DNA of 60,593 nt from the NCBI GenBank assembly GCA_964569795.1, contig CAZMVB010000024.1:1-60593 (forward strand). The letters run 5' to 3'. Below the pieces are notes generated by a model. The model made no database searches and was not told the origin of the DNA. It was given only the letters and a program-made list of their open reading frames with translations. Positions 8,855 through 16,514 of this stretch are shown here, piece after piece. Position numbers and translations under genes: made by a program. This DNA is from JAHJDS01 sp964569795. GTDB taxonomy: Bacteria; Desulfobacterota; Desulfarculia; Desulfarculales; JAHJDS01. Positions within the stretch are counted from its first letter, which is position 1, and every line of letters starts with the position of its first letter.

Positions 8855-9059
8855 TCACCCCATCGAACCGGCCCGACCTTTGTTGCCTTTTTAAGCATAC
8901 ACGGTTCATGCCAACGGGAGGTGCTGGGATAACATGTTGAGATCAGACTATTATTTAGTTGGGAGGTTTTTGAGGGCGATGGGCCATCTGATGCGTTATT
9001 AAACGGAGACCGGGGCAGATTAGGATATTTACATGTATATTCAAGCTATTAATTCGATT

Positions 9060-9074
9060 GTTGTAATAAGCAAC
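9060..9074. promoter_or_regulatory. Palindromic site GTTGTAATAAGCAAC, copy 1
   Basis: An inverted repeat GTTG-N7-CAAC that matches the site at 13197-13211 in 14 of 15 bases. Both lie in AT-rich intergenic DNA at the two ends of the same two-component/permease locus, which suggests a binding site for a shared regulator such as the sigma-54 activator encoded next to it. Regulator assignment is inference. Confidence 0.45.
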
Positions 9075-9095
9075 CTATGTATTAAAATTAAACGA

Positions 9096-10550
9096 TCAGG
9101 CCCCGGCACTCTCCTCCAGACGCTTCAGCTTGCGCCATAAACTGGCCCGGTTTATCCCCAGGACCTCGGCCGCCCGGGTCTTGTTCCCCCGGCAGGCCTT
9201 GAGGACCTCCTGGATGTAGCGCTCCTCCATCTCGGCCAGGGTCGGAAGGTCCCGGCCGCCGGCCGGCAGGAACCGCTCCGCCTCCCGGAACCGCCCCGGC
9301 AGGTGCTGGGGCTCGATCTCCCGGCCCTCGCACAGGATCACCGCCCGCTCGATGACGTTGGCCAGCTCCCGGACGTTGCCCGGCCAGGGGTAGTTCATGA
9401 ACACGGCGGTCACCTCGTCAGAGACCTGTTCCACCTCCTTGCCGAATTCCCGGCGGTATTTATCCAGGAAATAGCTGGCCAGGGGCGGGATGTCGTCCTT
9501 GCGCTCGCGCAGGGGGGGGATCTTTATCTCGAAGACGTTGAGCCGGTAGTAGAGGTCCTCCCGGAACTGGCCCTCCTCGACCTTTTGCCGCAGGCTCTGG
9601 TTGGTCGCCGCCAGGACCCGGCAGTCCACCGGTATCTCCTCGGTGCCGCCCACCCGGATGATCGTCTTCTCCTGGAGGACCCGGAGCAACTGGACCTGCA
9701 TCGGGGGGGGCGTTTCGCCGATCTCGTCCAAGAGCAGGGTCCCGCCCGAGGCGGCCTCGAACATGCCCTTCTTGCTCCCCACCGCCCCGGTGAAGGCCCC
9801 CTTCTCGTGGCCGAACAGCTCGTTGCTCAGCAGCTCCTGGCTGAAGGCGCCGCAGTTGATGGCCAGGAACCGGTTGCCCCGGCGGGGACTCAGGCTGTGG
9901 ATCGCCTTGGCCACCAGCTCCTTGCCCGTGCCCGTCTCCCCCTGGATGAGGACCGTGCAGTCCAGGACGGCCACCTTGGCGATCCGGTTCTTGAGTTCGG
10001 CCATGGGCGGGGTCTCGCCGATGAGCCGGGGACCGTCGATCTGGAAAAAGGCGGGGTCGATGGGCCGGGCCCGTTTTTCCAGGGTCTGGCGGGCGGCCAG
10101 CAGCTCGATTTCCTCGGGCCGGATGCCCAGGTCCCCCTCGGCCCCCTCGTCCAGGGCCGAGGCCGGCGCCAGGATGATCATCCCCGACTTGGAGCGCCAG
10201 TTCTTGATGAACCGCCACAGGCTGGACATGTCGTCCTTTTCAAAGTAGGCCGCGTCCAGGGCCTCGGTGGCCTGCCTGATCTTCTCGTCGCCGTAGCCGG
10301 TCAACAGGACCGTCCGCAGCTCGGGCTGGATCTCCTTGAGCTTGGTGATGGTCACCAGCCCGTCCTGGTCGGGCATGTTCAGATCGACGATGGCCAGGTC
10401 CAGGGCCTGGTTACGGGCCTCCTCCAGGGCCTGCCGGCCGCTCGAGGCCGTCAGCGGCGTGAAGCCCAGCAATTTCATCCGCTCGGAGATGGATTTGAGG
10501 AAGCGCTCCTCGTCGTCCACGAGAAGGATTCTGGCGGTGTTTTCGGTCAC
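9096..10550 (-). CDS. Sigma-54-dependent response regulator (REC-AAA+-Fis HTH)
   Basis: A 484-aa NtrC-type activator. Receiver domain 6-120 with acidic pair D11/D12, phospho-acceptor D56 and Lys105 inside YFEKDDM. AAA+ domain about 160-395 with Walker A GETGTGKE, the sigma-54-contacting GAFTGA loop, Walker B GGTLLLDEIGE and the R-finger region REDLYYRLNVF. A C-terminal Fis-type HTH (about 440-480, KTRAAEVLGINRASLWRKL). I chose the GTG at 10550 (after GGAGACCC) because the family begins a few residues before the first beta strand; a TTG 48 bases upstream would add a Pro/Arg-rich tail. It is the last gene on the minus strand of the TauE/SafE locus and its receiver is closely related to the two receivers at 10822-11643. 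Confidence 0.92.
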   Translation of the reverse strand: MTENTARILLVDDEERFLKSISERMKLLGFTPLTASSGRQALEEARNQALDLAIVDLNMPDQDGLVTITKLKEIQPELRTVLLTGYGDEKIRQATEALDAAYFEKDDMSSLWRFIKNWRSKSGMIILAPASALDEGAEGDLGIRPEEIELLAARQTLEKRARPIDPAFFQIDGPRLIGETPPMAELKNRIAKVAVLDCTVLIQGETGTGKELVAKAIHSLSPRRGNRFLAINCGAFSQELLSNELFGHEKGAFTGAVGSKKGMFEAASGGTLLLDEIGETPPPMQVQLLRVLQEKTIIRVGGTEEIPVDCRVLAATNQSLRQKVEEGQFREDLYYRLNVFEIKIPPLRERKDDIPPLASYFLDKYRREFGKEVEQVSDEVTAVFMNYPWPGNVRELANVIERAVILCEGREIEPQHLPGRFREAERFLPAGGRDLPTLAEMEERYIQEVLKACRGNKTRAAEVLGINRASLWRKLKRLEESAGA

Positions 10551-10821
10551 GGGTCTCCGCGGGGGGTTGCTCGGCCCCGGTCTTGGTTGCCATGGCAAAC
10601 AGCCGGCCGGGCCGATGGGTCGTCAGCTAGACACCTTTATAACCGGCGTTGCCGGGCAAATCAAGCCCGCCCCCACCGGCCGCGGTCGGGCCCGTCGCCC
10701 CACTGGCTCGAAATACAGGCGGAAAATCGATTCCGGGACCCAGGCGAAAGCGATGATCACCAGGGCGGCTCCCGGCGGCCGGCCCCGGGTCGAGAATATC
10801 CGATCCGGGCCGCGGGGCGGC

Positions 10822-11643
10822 TCACTTGCGGTCCGGTCCCTCGGGCTCCTTGTCTTGACCGGCCTCGATCTTGACCGCGTCCTCGGGATCTCCCCCGGTG
10901 GCCAGGCCGGCGGCGGCCATGGTGTCCTCCAGCTTCCGCTTGAAGGCCTTCATGAAACCCCAGAAGCTCCCCATGTCCTGCTTCTCGAAGTAGTCGGACC
11001 GGAGGGCCTCGGTGGCCTCCTTGAGCTTGTCGTTGCCAAAGGCGGTCAGCAGGACGGTCTTGATCCGGGGCTGGTGTTCCTTGATCTTGGTGATGGTCAC
11101 CAGCCCGTCCATGTCCGGGAGGCGCAGGTCCACCACGGCCAGGTCGATCTCGATCTTCCGGGCGATCTCGACGGCCTCCCGTCCGGTCAGGGCCAGCAGC
11201 GGCTCGTAGCCCTTGAGCCTGACCCGCTCGGCCGTGGCCTTGAGAAAGGACTCCTCGTCGTCCACCAGCAGGACCTGGGGCTTCCGCCTGGGACGGCTCA
11301 GGAAGTCCCAGAAGCTCTTCATGTCGTCCTTTTCAAAGTAGGCCGCGTTGATGGCCTGGGCCGCCTCCCGGGTCTTGGCGTCGCCAAAGGCGGTCAGGAG
11401 GATGGTCTTGATCTTGGGCTGGATCTCCTTGAGCCGGGTGATGGTCACCAGGCCGTCCAGGTCCGGCATCCGGAAATCGACCACGGCCAGGTCGATCCGG
11501 GTCGTCTCGGCCAGGTCGATGGCCTCCTGGCCGGAGCGGGCCGTGAGCGGCTCGTAGCCCTTGAGCCTGATCCGCTCGGCCAGGGCGTTCAGGAACTTCT
11601 CCTCGTCGTCCACCAGCAATATGTGGAGATCTTTCTTGGTCAT
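10822..11643 (-). CDS. Double-receiver response regulator without output domain
   Basis: A 273-aa protein made of two CheY-like receivers in tandem (about 7-118 and 123-234) plus a charged tail. Phospho-acceptor Asp residues are D56 and D172. Both halves share DGLVTIT-(R/K)-(L/I)-KE-x-QP and end in YFEK-(D/Q)-DM-x-SFW, where the invariant Lys (K105, K221) is kept but the usual following Pro is replaced. The same variant occurs in the receiver of the neighbouring sigma-54 activator, so the three domains clearly arose by duplication. Lacking an output domain it may act as a phosphate sink or relay. It lies about 30 bases downstream of the small membrane protein gene, in one operon with the permease. 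Confidence 0.9.
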   Translation of the reverse strand: MTKKDLHILLVDDEEKFLNALAERIRLKGYEPLTARSGQEAIDLAETTRIDLAVVDFRMPDLDGLVTITRLKEIQPKIKTILLTAFGDAKTREAAQAINAAYFEKDDMKSFWDFLSRPRRKPQVLLVDDEESFLKATAERVRLKGYEPLLALTGREAVEIARKIEIDLAVVDLRLPDMDGLVTITKIKEHQPRIKTVLLTAFGNDKLKEATEALRSDYFEKQDMGSFWGFMKAFKRKLEDTMAAAGLATGGDPEDAVKIEAGQDKEPEGPDRK

Positions 11644-11673
11644 GAGACACCTCGTCCGGTCAGGACCCGTTGG

Positions 11674-12102
11674 TCAGTGCCCGCCCCCGCCCAGGATTCC
11701 CGAGGCGGCCAGGCTCAGCACCAGGACCTCCAGGACGCAGATGACGGTGTAGGCCCAGTCCTTGCGGCGGATGTAACCCGGGATCAGGACGATGTAGCAG
11801 AAGATGGTCATGACGGCCAACAGGGCCATGCCGATGAAGTTCAGGAAATCTCCCCGACCCAGCAGGGCCACCCAGTTCCAGCCGGCCGGGGACCCGGTGG
11901 CGGCGATGTAGTCGTGGACCGACTTGCCCCAGTTCTGGGGCACGGCGGAGATCTTCACGTGGGGCGACAGGATGCCGGTCACGTACAGGAAATAGGTCAC
12001 CATCAAGATAAAGATGCCCAGCCAGGCCCCGTAGAACAGGAGGTTGGCGTAGGTGATCTGCTCGGGCATGGGCCTCAGGTCTTGATCGTCTGGCAAAGCC
12101 AT
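11674..12102 (-). CDS. Small inner-membrane protein accompanying the TauE/SafE permease
   Basis: A 142-aa protein with three strongly hydrophobic segments (about 21-45, 86-110, 115-136) and a soluble loop between the first two containing SAVPQNWGKSVHDYI. The start ATG follows GGAGGGATCCC, and the gene begins 18 bases downstream of the permease stop, so the pair is an operon. I do not recognise a named family. Its constant position next to the permease suggests an accessory subunit. A His-rich end (GGGGH) closes the protein. Confidence 0.8.
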   Translation of the reverse strand: MALPDDQDLRPMPEQITYANLLFYGAWLGIFILMVTYFLYVTGILSPHVKISAVPQNWGKSVHDYIAATGSPAGWNWVALLGRGDFLNFIGMALLAVMTIFCYIVLIPGYIRRKDWAYTVICVLEVLVLSLAASGILGGGGH

Positions 12103-12120
12103 GGGATCCCTCCTTTCCGC

Positions 12121-13101
12121 TCAGCCCAAAAGTCCCAGGCCGAGGCCCTTGTCCACGGCCTTCAGTCCGGCGAAGACGAGCACGCCGATGACCATGTACC
12201 GGATGAACTTGGGCTTGGCCCGGCTCAAAATCTTGACTCCCACGAATGAACCGAGCATCAATCCGACTATGGACGGCACGGCCATCAGGGGGATGACGCA
12301 GCCCTTGTTCATGTAGATCCAGGCGGCCGAGGTGTCGGTGATGGACAGCAGGAACTTGCCCGTGGCCACCGAGATCTTGAGGGGCACGCCCATGATCAGA
12401 TTCAGGACGGGCACGTTGGCCCAGCCGGCCCCCAGGCCGAACATGCCGGCCAGCACGCCGATGAAGGTGAACAGGCACAGCCCGAACAGGGTTCGATGGG
12501 TCTTCCAGTCCACCCGCTCCCGGGCCCCCTCGTCCCAGTAGGAGCCGTGCATGCCCAGGGCCAGGCCCACGGCGTCCTGCCTGGTGACCACCGGCTTTTC
12601 CGTGTTCTTGGACAGGAGGAGGACGATGGCGATGCCGACGATGGTCACCCCGAGGCAGACCTGGATGATGGCCGGGTTGAGCTTGGACAGGTAGAGGCCG
12701 AGCATGGCCCCGGCGATGGCAAAGGTCGAGGCGATCAGGGCCAGGGGCAGGGTCAGGCGGAGGCTGGCCAGGTTGCGGCGGAGCAGGCCCGGGCCGGCGG
12801 CCAGGGCCCCGGCCAGGGCGACCATCAGCCCGGCCCCGCGGACGAAGTCGATGTGGAACGGGAAGAAACCGCTGACCAGGGGGACGTACAGCACCCCGCC
12901 CCCCACCCCGGCCAGGACGGCGATGATCCCCAGGACAAAGCAGAAGAAGAACAGGATCAGGGGCCACATCCACCAGGGCGAACCCGAGGCGGCGGCCCCG
13001 GGGCCGGCCGGGGCGGCGGCGGCGACCAGGGTCTGGCCCAGGACGAGGATGATCGTCGCGGCCAGGCTGACCTTGAATCGGCTGAGGCGGTAAGGGAGCA
13101 T
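12121..13101 (-). CDS. TauE/SafE-family permease (sulfite/organosulfonate exporter type)
   Basis: A 326-aa multi-span membrane protein. After a hydrophobic N-terminal segment (residues 9-27, possibly a signal anchor) and a Gly/Ala/Pro-rich stretch come the two repeated halves typical of TauE/SafE: GVGGGVLYVPLV near residue 85, and FGLGAGWANVPVLNL in the second half. This is longer than the common 250-aa form because of the N-terminal extension and an insert with NTEKPVVTRQD. The family exports sulfite, sulfoacetate or other anions; the substrate is not readable from sequence. I chose the ATG at 13101 because AGAGGA lies seven bases upstream. It heads a minus-strand unit with the small membrane protein, the double receiver and probably the sigma-54 activator, and is divergent from the REC-kinase operon. 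Confidence 0.85.
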   Translation of the reverse strand: MLPYRLSRFKVSLAATIILVLGQTLVAAAAPAGPGAAASGSPWWMWPLILFFFCFVLGIIAVLAGVGGGVLYVPLVSGFFPFHIDFVRGAGLMVALAGALAAGPGLLRRNLASLRLTLPLALIASTFAIAGAMLGLYLSKLNPAIIQVCLGVTIVGIAIVLLLSKNTEKPVVTRQDAVGLALGMHGSYWDEGARERVDWKTHRTLFGLCLFTFIGVLAGMFGLGAGWANVPVLNLIMGVPLKISVATGKFLLSITDTSAAWIYMNKGCVIPLMAVPSIVGLMLGSFVGVKILSRAKPKFIRYMVIGVLVFAGLKAVDKGLGLGLLG

Positions 13102-13196
13102 GGTGCCGTCCTCTCGATTTTCGCAACATACCTGTTTACAAATGAAGCTGTTCAGGTTATATGTGAATTGTTGAACTTTGTCAAGGGATATCATGC

Positions 13197-13211
13197 GTTG
13201 TAATACGCAAC
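13197..13211. promoter_or_regulatory. Palindromic site GTTGTAATACGCAAC, copy 2
   Basis: It lies in the 123-base divergent gap between the TauE/SafE operon and the REC-kinase operon, and matches the copy at 9060-9074 in 14 of 15 bases. The flanks extend the symmetry here (TGCGT at 13194-13198 with ACGCA at 13205-13209). A site in a shared divergent promoter is well placed to coordinate both operons. Confidence 0.5.
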
Positions 13212-13224
13212 AGTTGCCCTCCTT

Positions 13225-13575
13225 ATGGTTGACGACGAACAGAGATTCGTGGATAATCTGGCTAAACGGATGGCCCTCAGGGGGTTTTCACCGGTCGTGG
13301 CCTACAACGGACTCTCCGCCCTCAAGCTGCTCGATGAGCAGCCCTTTTCCCGGATGGTCCTGGACCTCAGGCTCCCGGACATGGACGGCCTGGAGGTCCT
13401 TTGCCAGGCCCGAAAGCGGCACCCCGACACCCGGGTCATCATCCTGACCGGGTCGGGCACGGCCGAGGACTTCAGCCGGTGCCGGGAACTGGGGGCCTTT
13501 GCCTTCCTGTCCAAGCCGGCCAACATCGACGCCCTGACCCGGCTGCTGAGCGCGACCGAGGACGAAGTGTCGTGA
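13225..13575 (+). CDS. Single-domain response regulator (REC)
   Basis: A CheY-like receiver of 116 aa from the first available ATG, with acidic pair D3/D4, phospho-acceptor D47 (LDLRLP), Thr in ILTGSG and Lys in FLSKPA, all intact. Odd point: the first beta strand is clipped. The preceding codons read as A-L-L in frame, just as in normal receivers, but a stop (13201-13203) lies seven codons upstream and there is no ATG, GTG or TTG between; nor is there a good ribosome site. Either the true start is non-canonical or a small frame error sits upstream. The stop overlaps the GTG of the kinase gene (GTGA), so the two are coupled. Confidence 0.82.
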   Translation: MVDDEQRFVDNLAKRMALRGFSPVVAYNGLSALKLLDEQPFSRMVLDLRLPDMDGLEVLCQARKRHPDTRVIILTGSGTAEDFSRCRELGAFAFLSKPANIDALTRLLSATEDEVS

Positions 13576-15329
13576 GACGGAATTTCGGCCATTTCGCGTC
13601 CGGCCTGTGGCCCCGGTTCTGGGACCGCCGCGCCGGGGCCAATCCCTATCAGACCTTTGCCAACTACCGCCGCATCTGGCTGCTGACCGTCCTGCTGCTG
13701 GCCTCGGCCGCCCTGGTCCCGCTGAGCGTGATGACCCTGATCGACTACCAGCTGAACCGGCGGGCCGGCCGGCTGGAGACCGTCCTGCGCACGGTCCGGC
13801 TGACCTCCAACCTGAGGCGCTCGGTGACCGCCTTTTTGCGGGAACGTCTGGCCGCCCTCCGGTTCACCGTCCGCGAGGAGAGTCACGCCCGGCTGCGGGA
13901 CCCCCGCCGCCTGCGGGTGGTCCTCAAGAACCTGAAGCTGGGGTTCGGGGGCTTCATCGACCTGGGGGTGATCGACGCCCGGGGCAACCAGGAGGCCTAC
14001 GTCGGACCCTTCAAGCTCACCGGCAAGAACTACAGCCGGCAGGACTGGTTCCTGGGCTGCCGCCGCAACGGCTCCTACGTCAGCCAGGTCTTCCTGGGCT
14101 ACCGGGACGTCCCCCACCTGGTCATCGCCGTCAAGTCCGACCTGCCCGGCGGCTCGTTCTACATCCTGCGGGCCACCCTGGACACCGCCCGCCTGATCCA
14201 GATCTTGTCCTCGTTCGAGCAGCGCTACAGCAACGCCTTTCTCCTCAATCGGTCCGGCATCATCCAGACCCCGGCCCGGCGCTACGGCCGGCTCTTTCAA
14301 AGGGTCGGCCTGCCCGTCCCGGCATTTTCGGAGCGGACCCGGTCCTTCGAGGCCGTGGATCGCCGGGGGAACTCGATCCTGGTGGGCTACGCCTTTATCG
14401 ACCACTCCCCCTACCTGCTCTTTCTGGTCAAGCGCCAGGCCGAGATCATGCAGACCTGGATCAACCTCCGCCTGGACCTGACCATCTTCTTCGGGCTGAG
14501 CCTGGTGACCATCCTGATCATCATCCTGGTGACGGCCACCTTCATGATCAACAAGGTCTATGAGGCCGACCGGGCCAAGGCCGAGACCATGGCCCAGATG
14601 GAGTTCACCAGCCGGCTGGCCTCCATCGGCCGCCTGGCGGCCGGGGTGGCCCACGAGATCAACAACCCCCTGGCCGTGATCAACGAGGAGGTGGGCCTGG
14701 TCAAGGACCTGTTCACCATCGAGAAGAAGTACGAGTGCGACGAGCAGTTGATGGAACACATCGACTCCATCCTGGAATCGGTGGACCGGTGCGCGGTCAT
14801 CACCAAGCAACTGCTGGGCTTCGCCCGCCATCTCGAGGTCAAGATCGTTCCGATCAACCTGGAGCGGGTCGTCTGGGAGGTCCTGGGCTTTCTCAAGAAG
14901 GAGGCTGAATACCGCAATATCGAACTCGAGGTCCAGGTGCCCGTTGATATGCCCAATGTCCGGTCCGATCGGGGCAAGCTCCAGCAGATCCTGCTCAACC
15001 TGATCAACAACGCCTTTCAGGCCATGCAGGGCGGCGGGCGCCTCACCATCCGGGCCGCCCGGGCCGAACCGGACCGGGTGACCATCAGCGTCAGCGACAA
15101 CGGGTGCGGCATACCCGAAAAGGACCTCAAGCGGGTCTTCGAGCCGTTTTTCACCACCCGGGGCATCTACGAGGGCACCGGGCTGGGACTGTCGATCACC
15201 TACGGCCTGGTGCGGAAATTGAAAGGGACCATTACGGTGCGCAGCGCCATCGGAGAGGGGACGACCTTCACCGTCACGCTGCCCCTGACGATCGAAGAGG
15301 TGGGGGAGGATGAAGGTCATCCTGGTTGA
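13572..15329 (+). CDS. Membrane sensor histidine kinase with periplasmic Cache-like domain
   Basis: A 585-aa kinase starting at a GTG that overlaps the previous stop. Transmembrane segments at about 35-57 and 301-327 enclose a 240-residue periplasmic sensor region of dCache type (DLGVIDARGNQEAYVGPF and Y-x-x-QDWF motifs are characteristic). The cytoplasmic part has the H-box with His361 (AAGVAHEINNPL), an N-box (LLNLINNAFQAM), G1 DNGCGIP, the F-box and G2 GTGLGLS. It is the only complete kinase in the locus and is therefore the likely phosphodonor for the receivers at 9096-11643, 13225 and 15310. Confidence 0.93.
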   Translation: MRRNFGHFASGLWPRFWDRRAGANPYQTFANYRRIWLLTVLLLASAALVPLSVMTLIDYQLNRRAGRLETVLRTVRLTSNLRRSVTAFLRERLAALRFTVREESHARLRDPRRLRVVLKNLKLGFGGFIDLGVIDARGNQEAYVGPFKLTGKNYSRQDWFLGCRRNGSYVSQVFLGYRDVPHLVIAVKSDLPGGSFYILRATLDTARLIQILSSFEQRYSNAFLLNRSGIIQTPARRYGRLFQRVGLPVPAFSERTRSFEAVDRRGNSILVGYAFIDHSPYLLFLVKRQAEIMQTWINLRLDLTIFFGLSLVTILIIILVTATFMINKVYEADRAKAETMAQMEFTSRLASIGRLAAGVAHEINNPLAVINEEVGLVKDLFTIEKKYECDEQLMEHIDSILESVDRCAVITKQLLGFARHLEVKIVPINLERVVWEVLGFLKKEAEYRNIELEVQVPVDMPNVRSDRGKLQQILLNLINNAFQAMQGGGRLTIRAARAEPDRVTISVSDNGCGIPEKDLKRVFEPFFTTRGIYEGTGLGLSITYGLVRKLKGTITVRSAIGEGTTFTVTLPLTIEEVGEDEGHPG

Positions 15330-15681
15330 CGACGAGCAGCGGTTCGTGTCCACCCTGGCCCAGCGGCTGTGCCTCCGGGGCGTCGAGGCCGACTGGGCCT
15401 GCAGCGGCGAGGAGGCCATGGCCATGGTCCAGCGGACCAGGTACGACCTGGCCGTGCTGGACGTGAAGATGCCCGGCATCGGCGGCATCGAACTGAAGCG
15501 CAGACTCGAGGGCCTGGCCCCGGACCTGAAATACATCTTCCTGACCGGCCACGGCTCGGAGGCCGACTTCGCCGTCGGGTCGGCCGAGGCGTCGTCCTAT
15601 CTGGCCAAGCCGATCAAGATCGAGGTGGTGATCCAAAAGATCCAGGAGGCCCTGGGCCAAAAGGGCGGCGGGGGGACATGA
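15310..15681 (+). CDS. Single-domain response regulator (REC)
   Basis: A 123-aa CheY-like receiver with D7/D8, phospho-acceptor D51, T/S in FLTGHG and Lys in YLAKPIK. It starts inside the last codons of the kinase gene (20-base overlap) after GGGGGAGG, so translation is coupled. The loop after the phospho-Asp has GIGG instead of the common D-x-DG. No output domain. Confidence 0.92.
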   Translation: MKVILVDDEQRFVSTLAQRLCLRGVEADWACSGEEAMAMVQRTRYDLAVLDVKMPGIGGIELKRRLEGLAPDLKYIFLTGHGSEADFAVGSAEASSYLAKPIKIEVVIQKIQEALGQKGGGGT

Positions 15682-16319
15682 TGGACCGGGACGATCCGAC
15701 CCGAGAGGGCCTGGCCTTTTTCGGCCGGGTGAGCGCCTTGATCTCCCACGAACTGAAGAACATCCTGGCCACCATCTCCGAGACGGCCGGCCTGCTGGAG
15801 GACCTGGTCGAGCTGGCCGGGGAGGGCCGGAGACTCGACCCGGGCGAACTCCGGTCGTGCAGCCGGACGATCATCGAGGAAATCCAGCGCGGTTACGCCA
15901 CCATCGGCCTGCTCAACGCCTTCGCCCACAGCGCCGATCAACCGCTCCAGGAGGTCGATCTGGCCGAAATCGTGACCCTGGCCGTGAACCTGTCCCAGTG
16001 CCTGAGCTACGCCCGCCGGGTCGATCTGGACCTGGCCGGGGCGGCCGGGGTCAAGGTCCTCACCAATCCGTTTTTCCTGATCGATCTGTTGTACAATTGC
16101 CTGGTCTGGTCTTACCGATCGGTCGGCCTCGATCAGGGGATCGGGCTGACGGTCGGGCTGACCGACGACGCCTTTGACCTCCGGCTGTCCGACCTGGGTG
16201 ACCTCGGGGCCCTTCCCCGGGACCAGGTCAGGACCGCACTCGAGATCCTGGGGGCCGAGTTGTCGCCGGACGCCTCGGGTCAGGGGCTGACGGTCATTGT
16301 GCCCCGGCGCCTCGAGTGA
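15678..16319 (+). CDS. Degenerate histidine-kinase-like phosphotransfer protein
   Basis: A 213-aa soluble protein that starts in an ATGA overlap with the receiver stop. Residues 12-80 form a DHp-type helical hairpin with a good H-box (ALISHELKNILATI, His24). The rest has the layout of a HATPase domain, but the catalytic boxes are gone: LLYNCLVWSYRSVG stands where the N-box should be, and no DxGxG or GxGxG motif follows (SDLGDLGALP and SGQGLTVIVP are the nearest). This matches the pattern of ChpT-type phosphotransferases, which are kinase-derived dimers that cannot bind ATP. A relay between the kinase and the several receivers of this locus is the most economical reading, but it is inference. 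Confidence 0.72.
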   Translation: MMDRDDPTREGLAFFGRVSALISHELKNILATISETAGLLEDLVELAGEGRRLDPGELRSCSRTIIEEIQRGYATIGLLNAFAHSADQPLQEVDLAEIVTLAVNLSQCLSYARRVDLDLAGAAGVKVLTNPFFLIDLLYNCLVWSYRSVGLDQGIGLTVGLTDDAFDLRLSDLGDLGALPRDQVRTALEILGAELSPDASGQGLTVIVPRRLE

Positions 16320-16345
16320 TTCCCGCCTGCTTTTTTTCCGGGGAA

Positions 16346-16370
16346 GGCCGCTGACGCGGCCGTGTCTTTT
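16346..16370 (+). terminator. Intrinsic terminator of the REC-kinase operon
   Basis: GGCCGC-TGAC-GCGGCC (16346-16361) followed by GTGTCTTTTCTTT, 27 bases after the stop of the last gene of the operon. Confidence 0.8.
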
Positions 16371-16482
16371 CTTTCCGGAAGGCAAAGGGCCCTCGGGTCC
16401 GGGCGGCCGGACCGAGAGGCGAGGTGAGGTCCGGCCCCGGTCCGGAGGGCGAACCGCCGTTGAGCGGGGTTTTGGGTCTGGT

Positions 16483-16507
16483 CCGGGGGCCCGGGCGGGC
16501 CCCCGGG
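16483..16507. terminator. GC hairpin after the transporter operon
   Basis: A short GC-only inverted repeat just beyond the stop of the binding-protein gene (minus strand). There is no clear U-run, so terminator function is uncertain; it may protect the 3' end of the long transcript. Confidence 0.4.
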
Positions 16508-16514
16508 ATGAGGC

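Larger units (their letters stand above)
8755..9095. other. 341-base intergenic region, AT-rich in its distal half
   Basis: No credible gene. It holds the promoter side of the kinase-like gene (minus strand), a 20-base near-tandem repeat (8813-8854), a markedly AT-rich stretch (about 8935-9090) and the GTTG-N7-CAAC palindrome at 9060-9074. No intrinsic terminator for the gene ending at 9096 was recognised. Confidence 0.7.

Noticed and set aside
8880..8925. Sigma-54 promoter before the kinase-like gene (TTGGCATG and ATGCTT on the minus strand)
   Set aside because: The distance between the GG and GC elements is 14 bases, not the required 10.
9303..10874. Long plus-strand frame opposite the sigma-54 activator
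   Set aside because: Shadow of the activator; no motif and no ribosome site.
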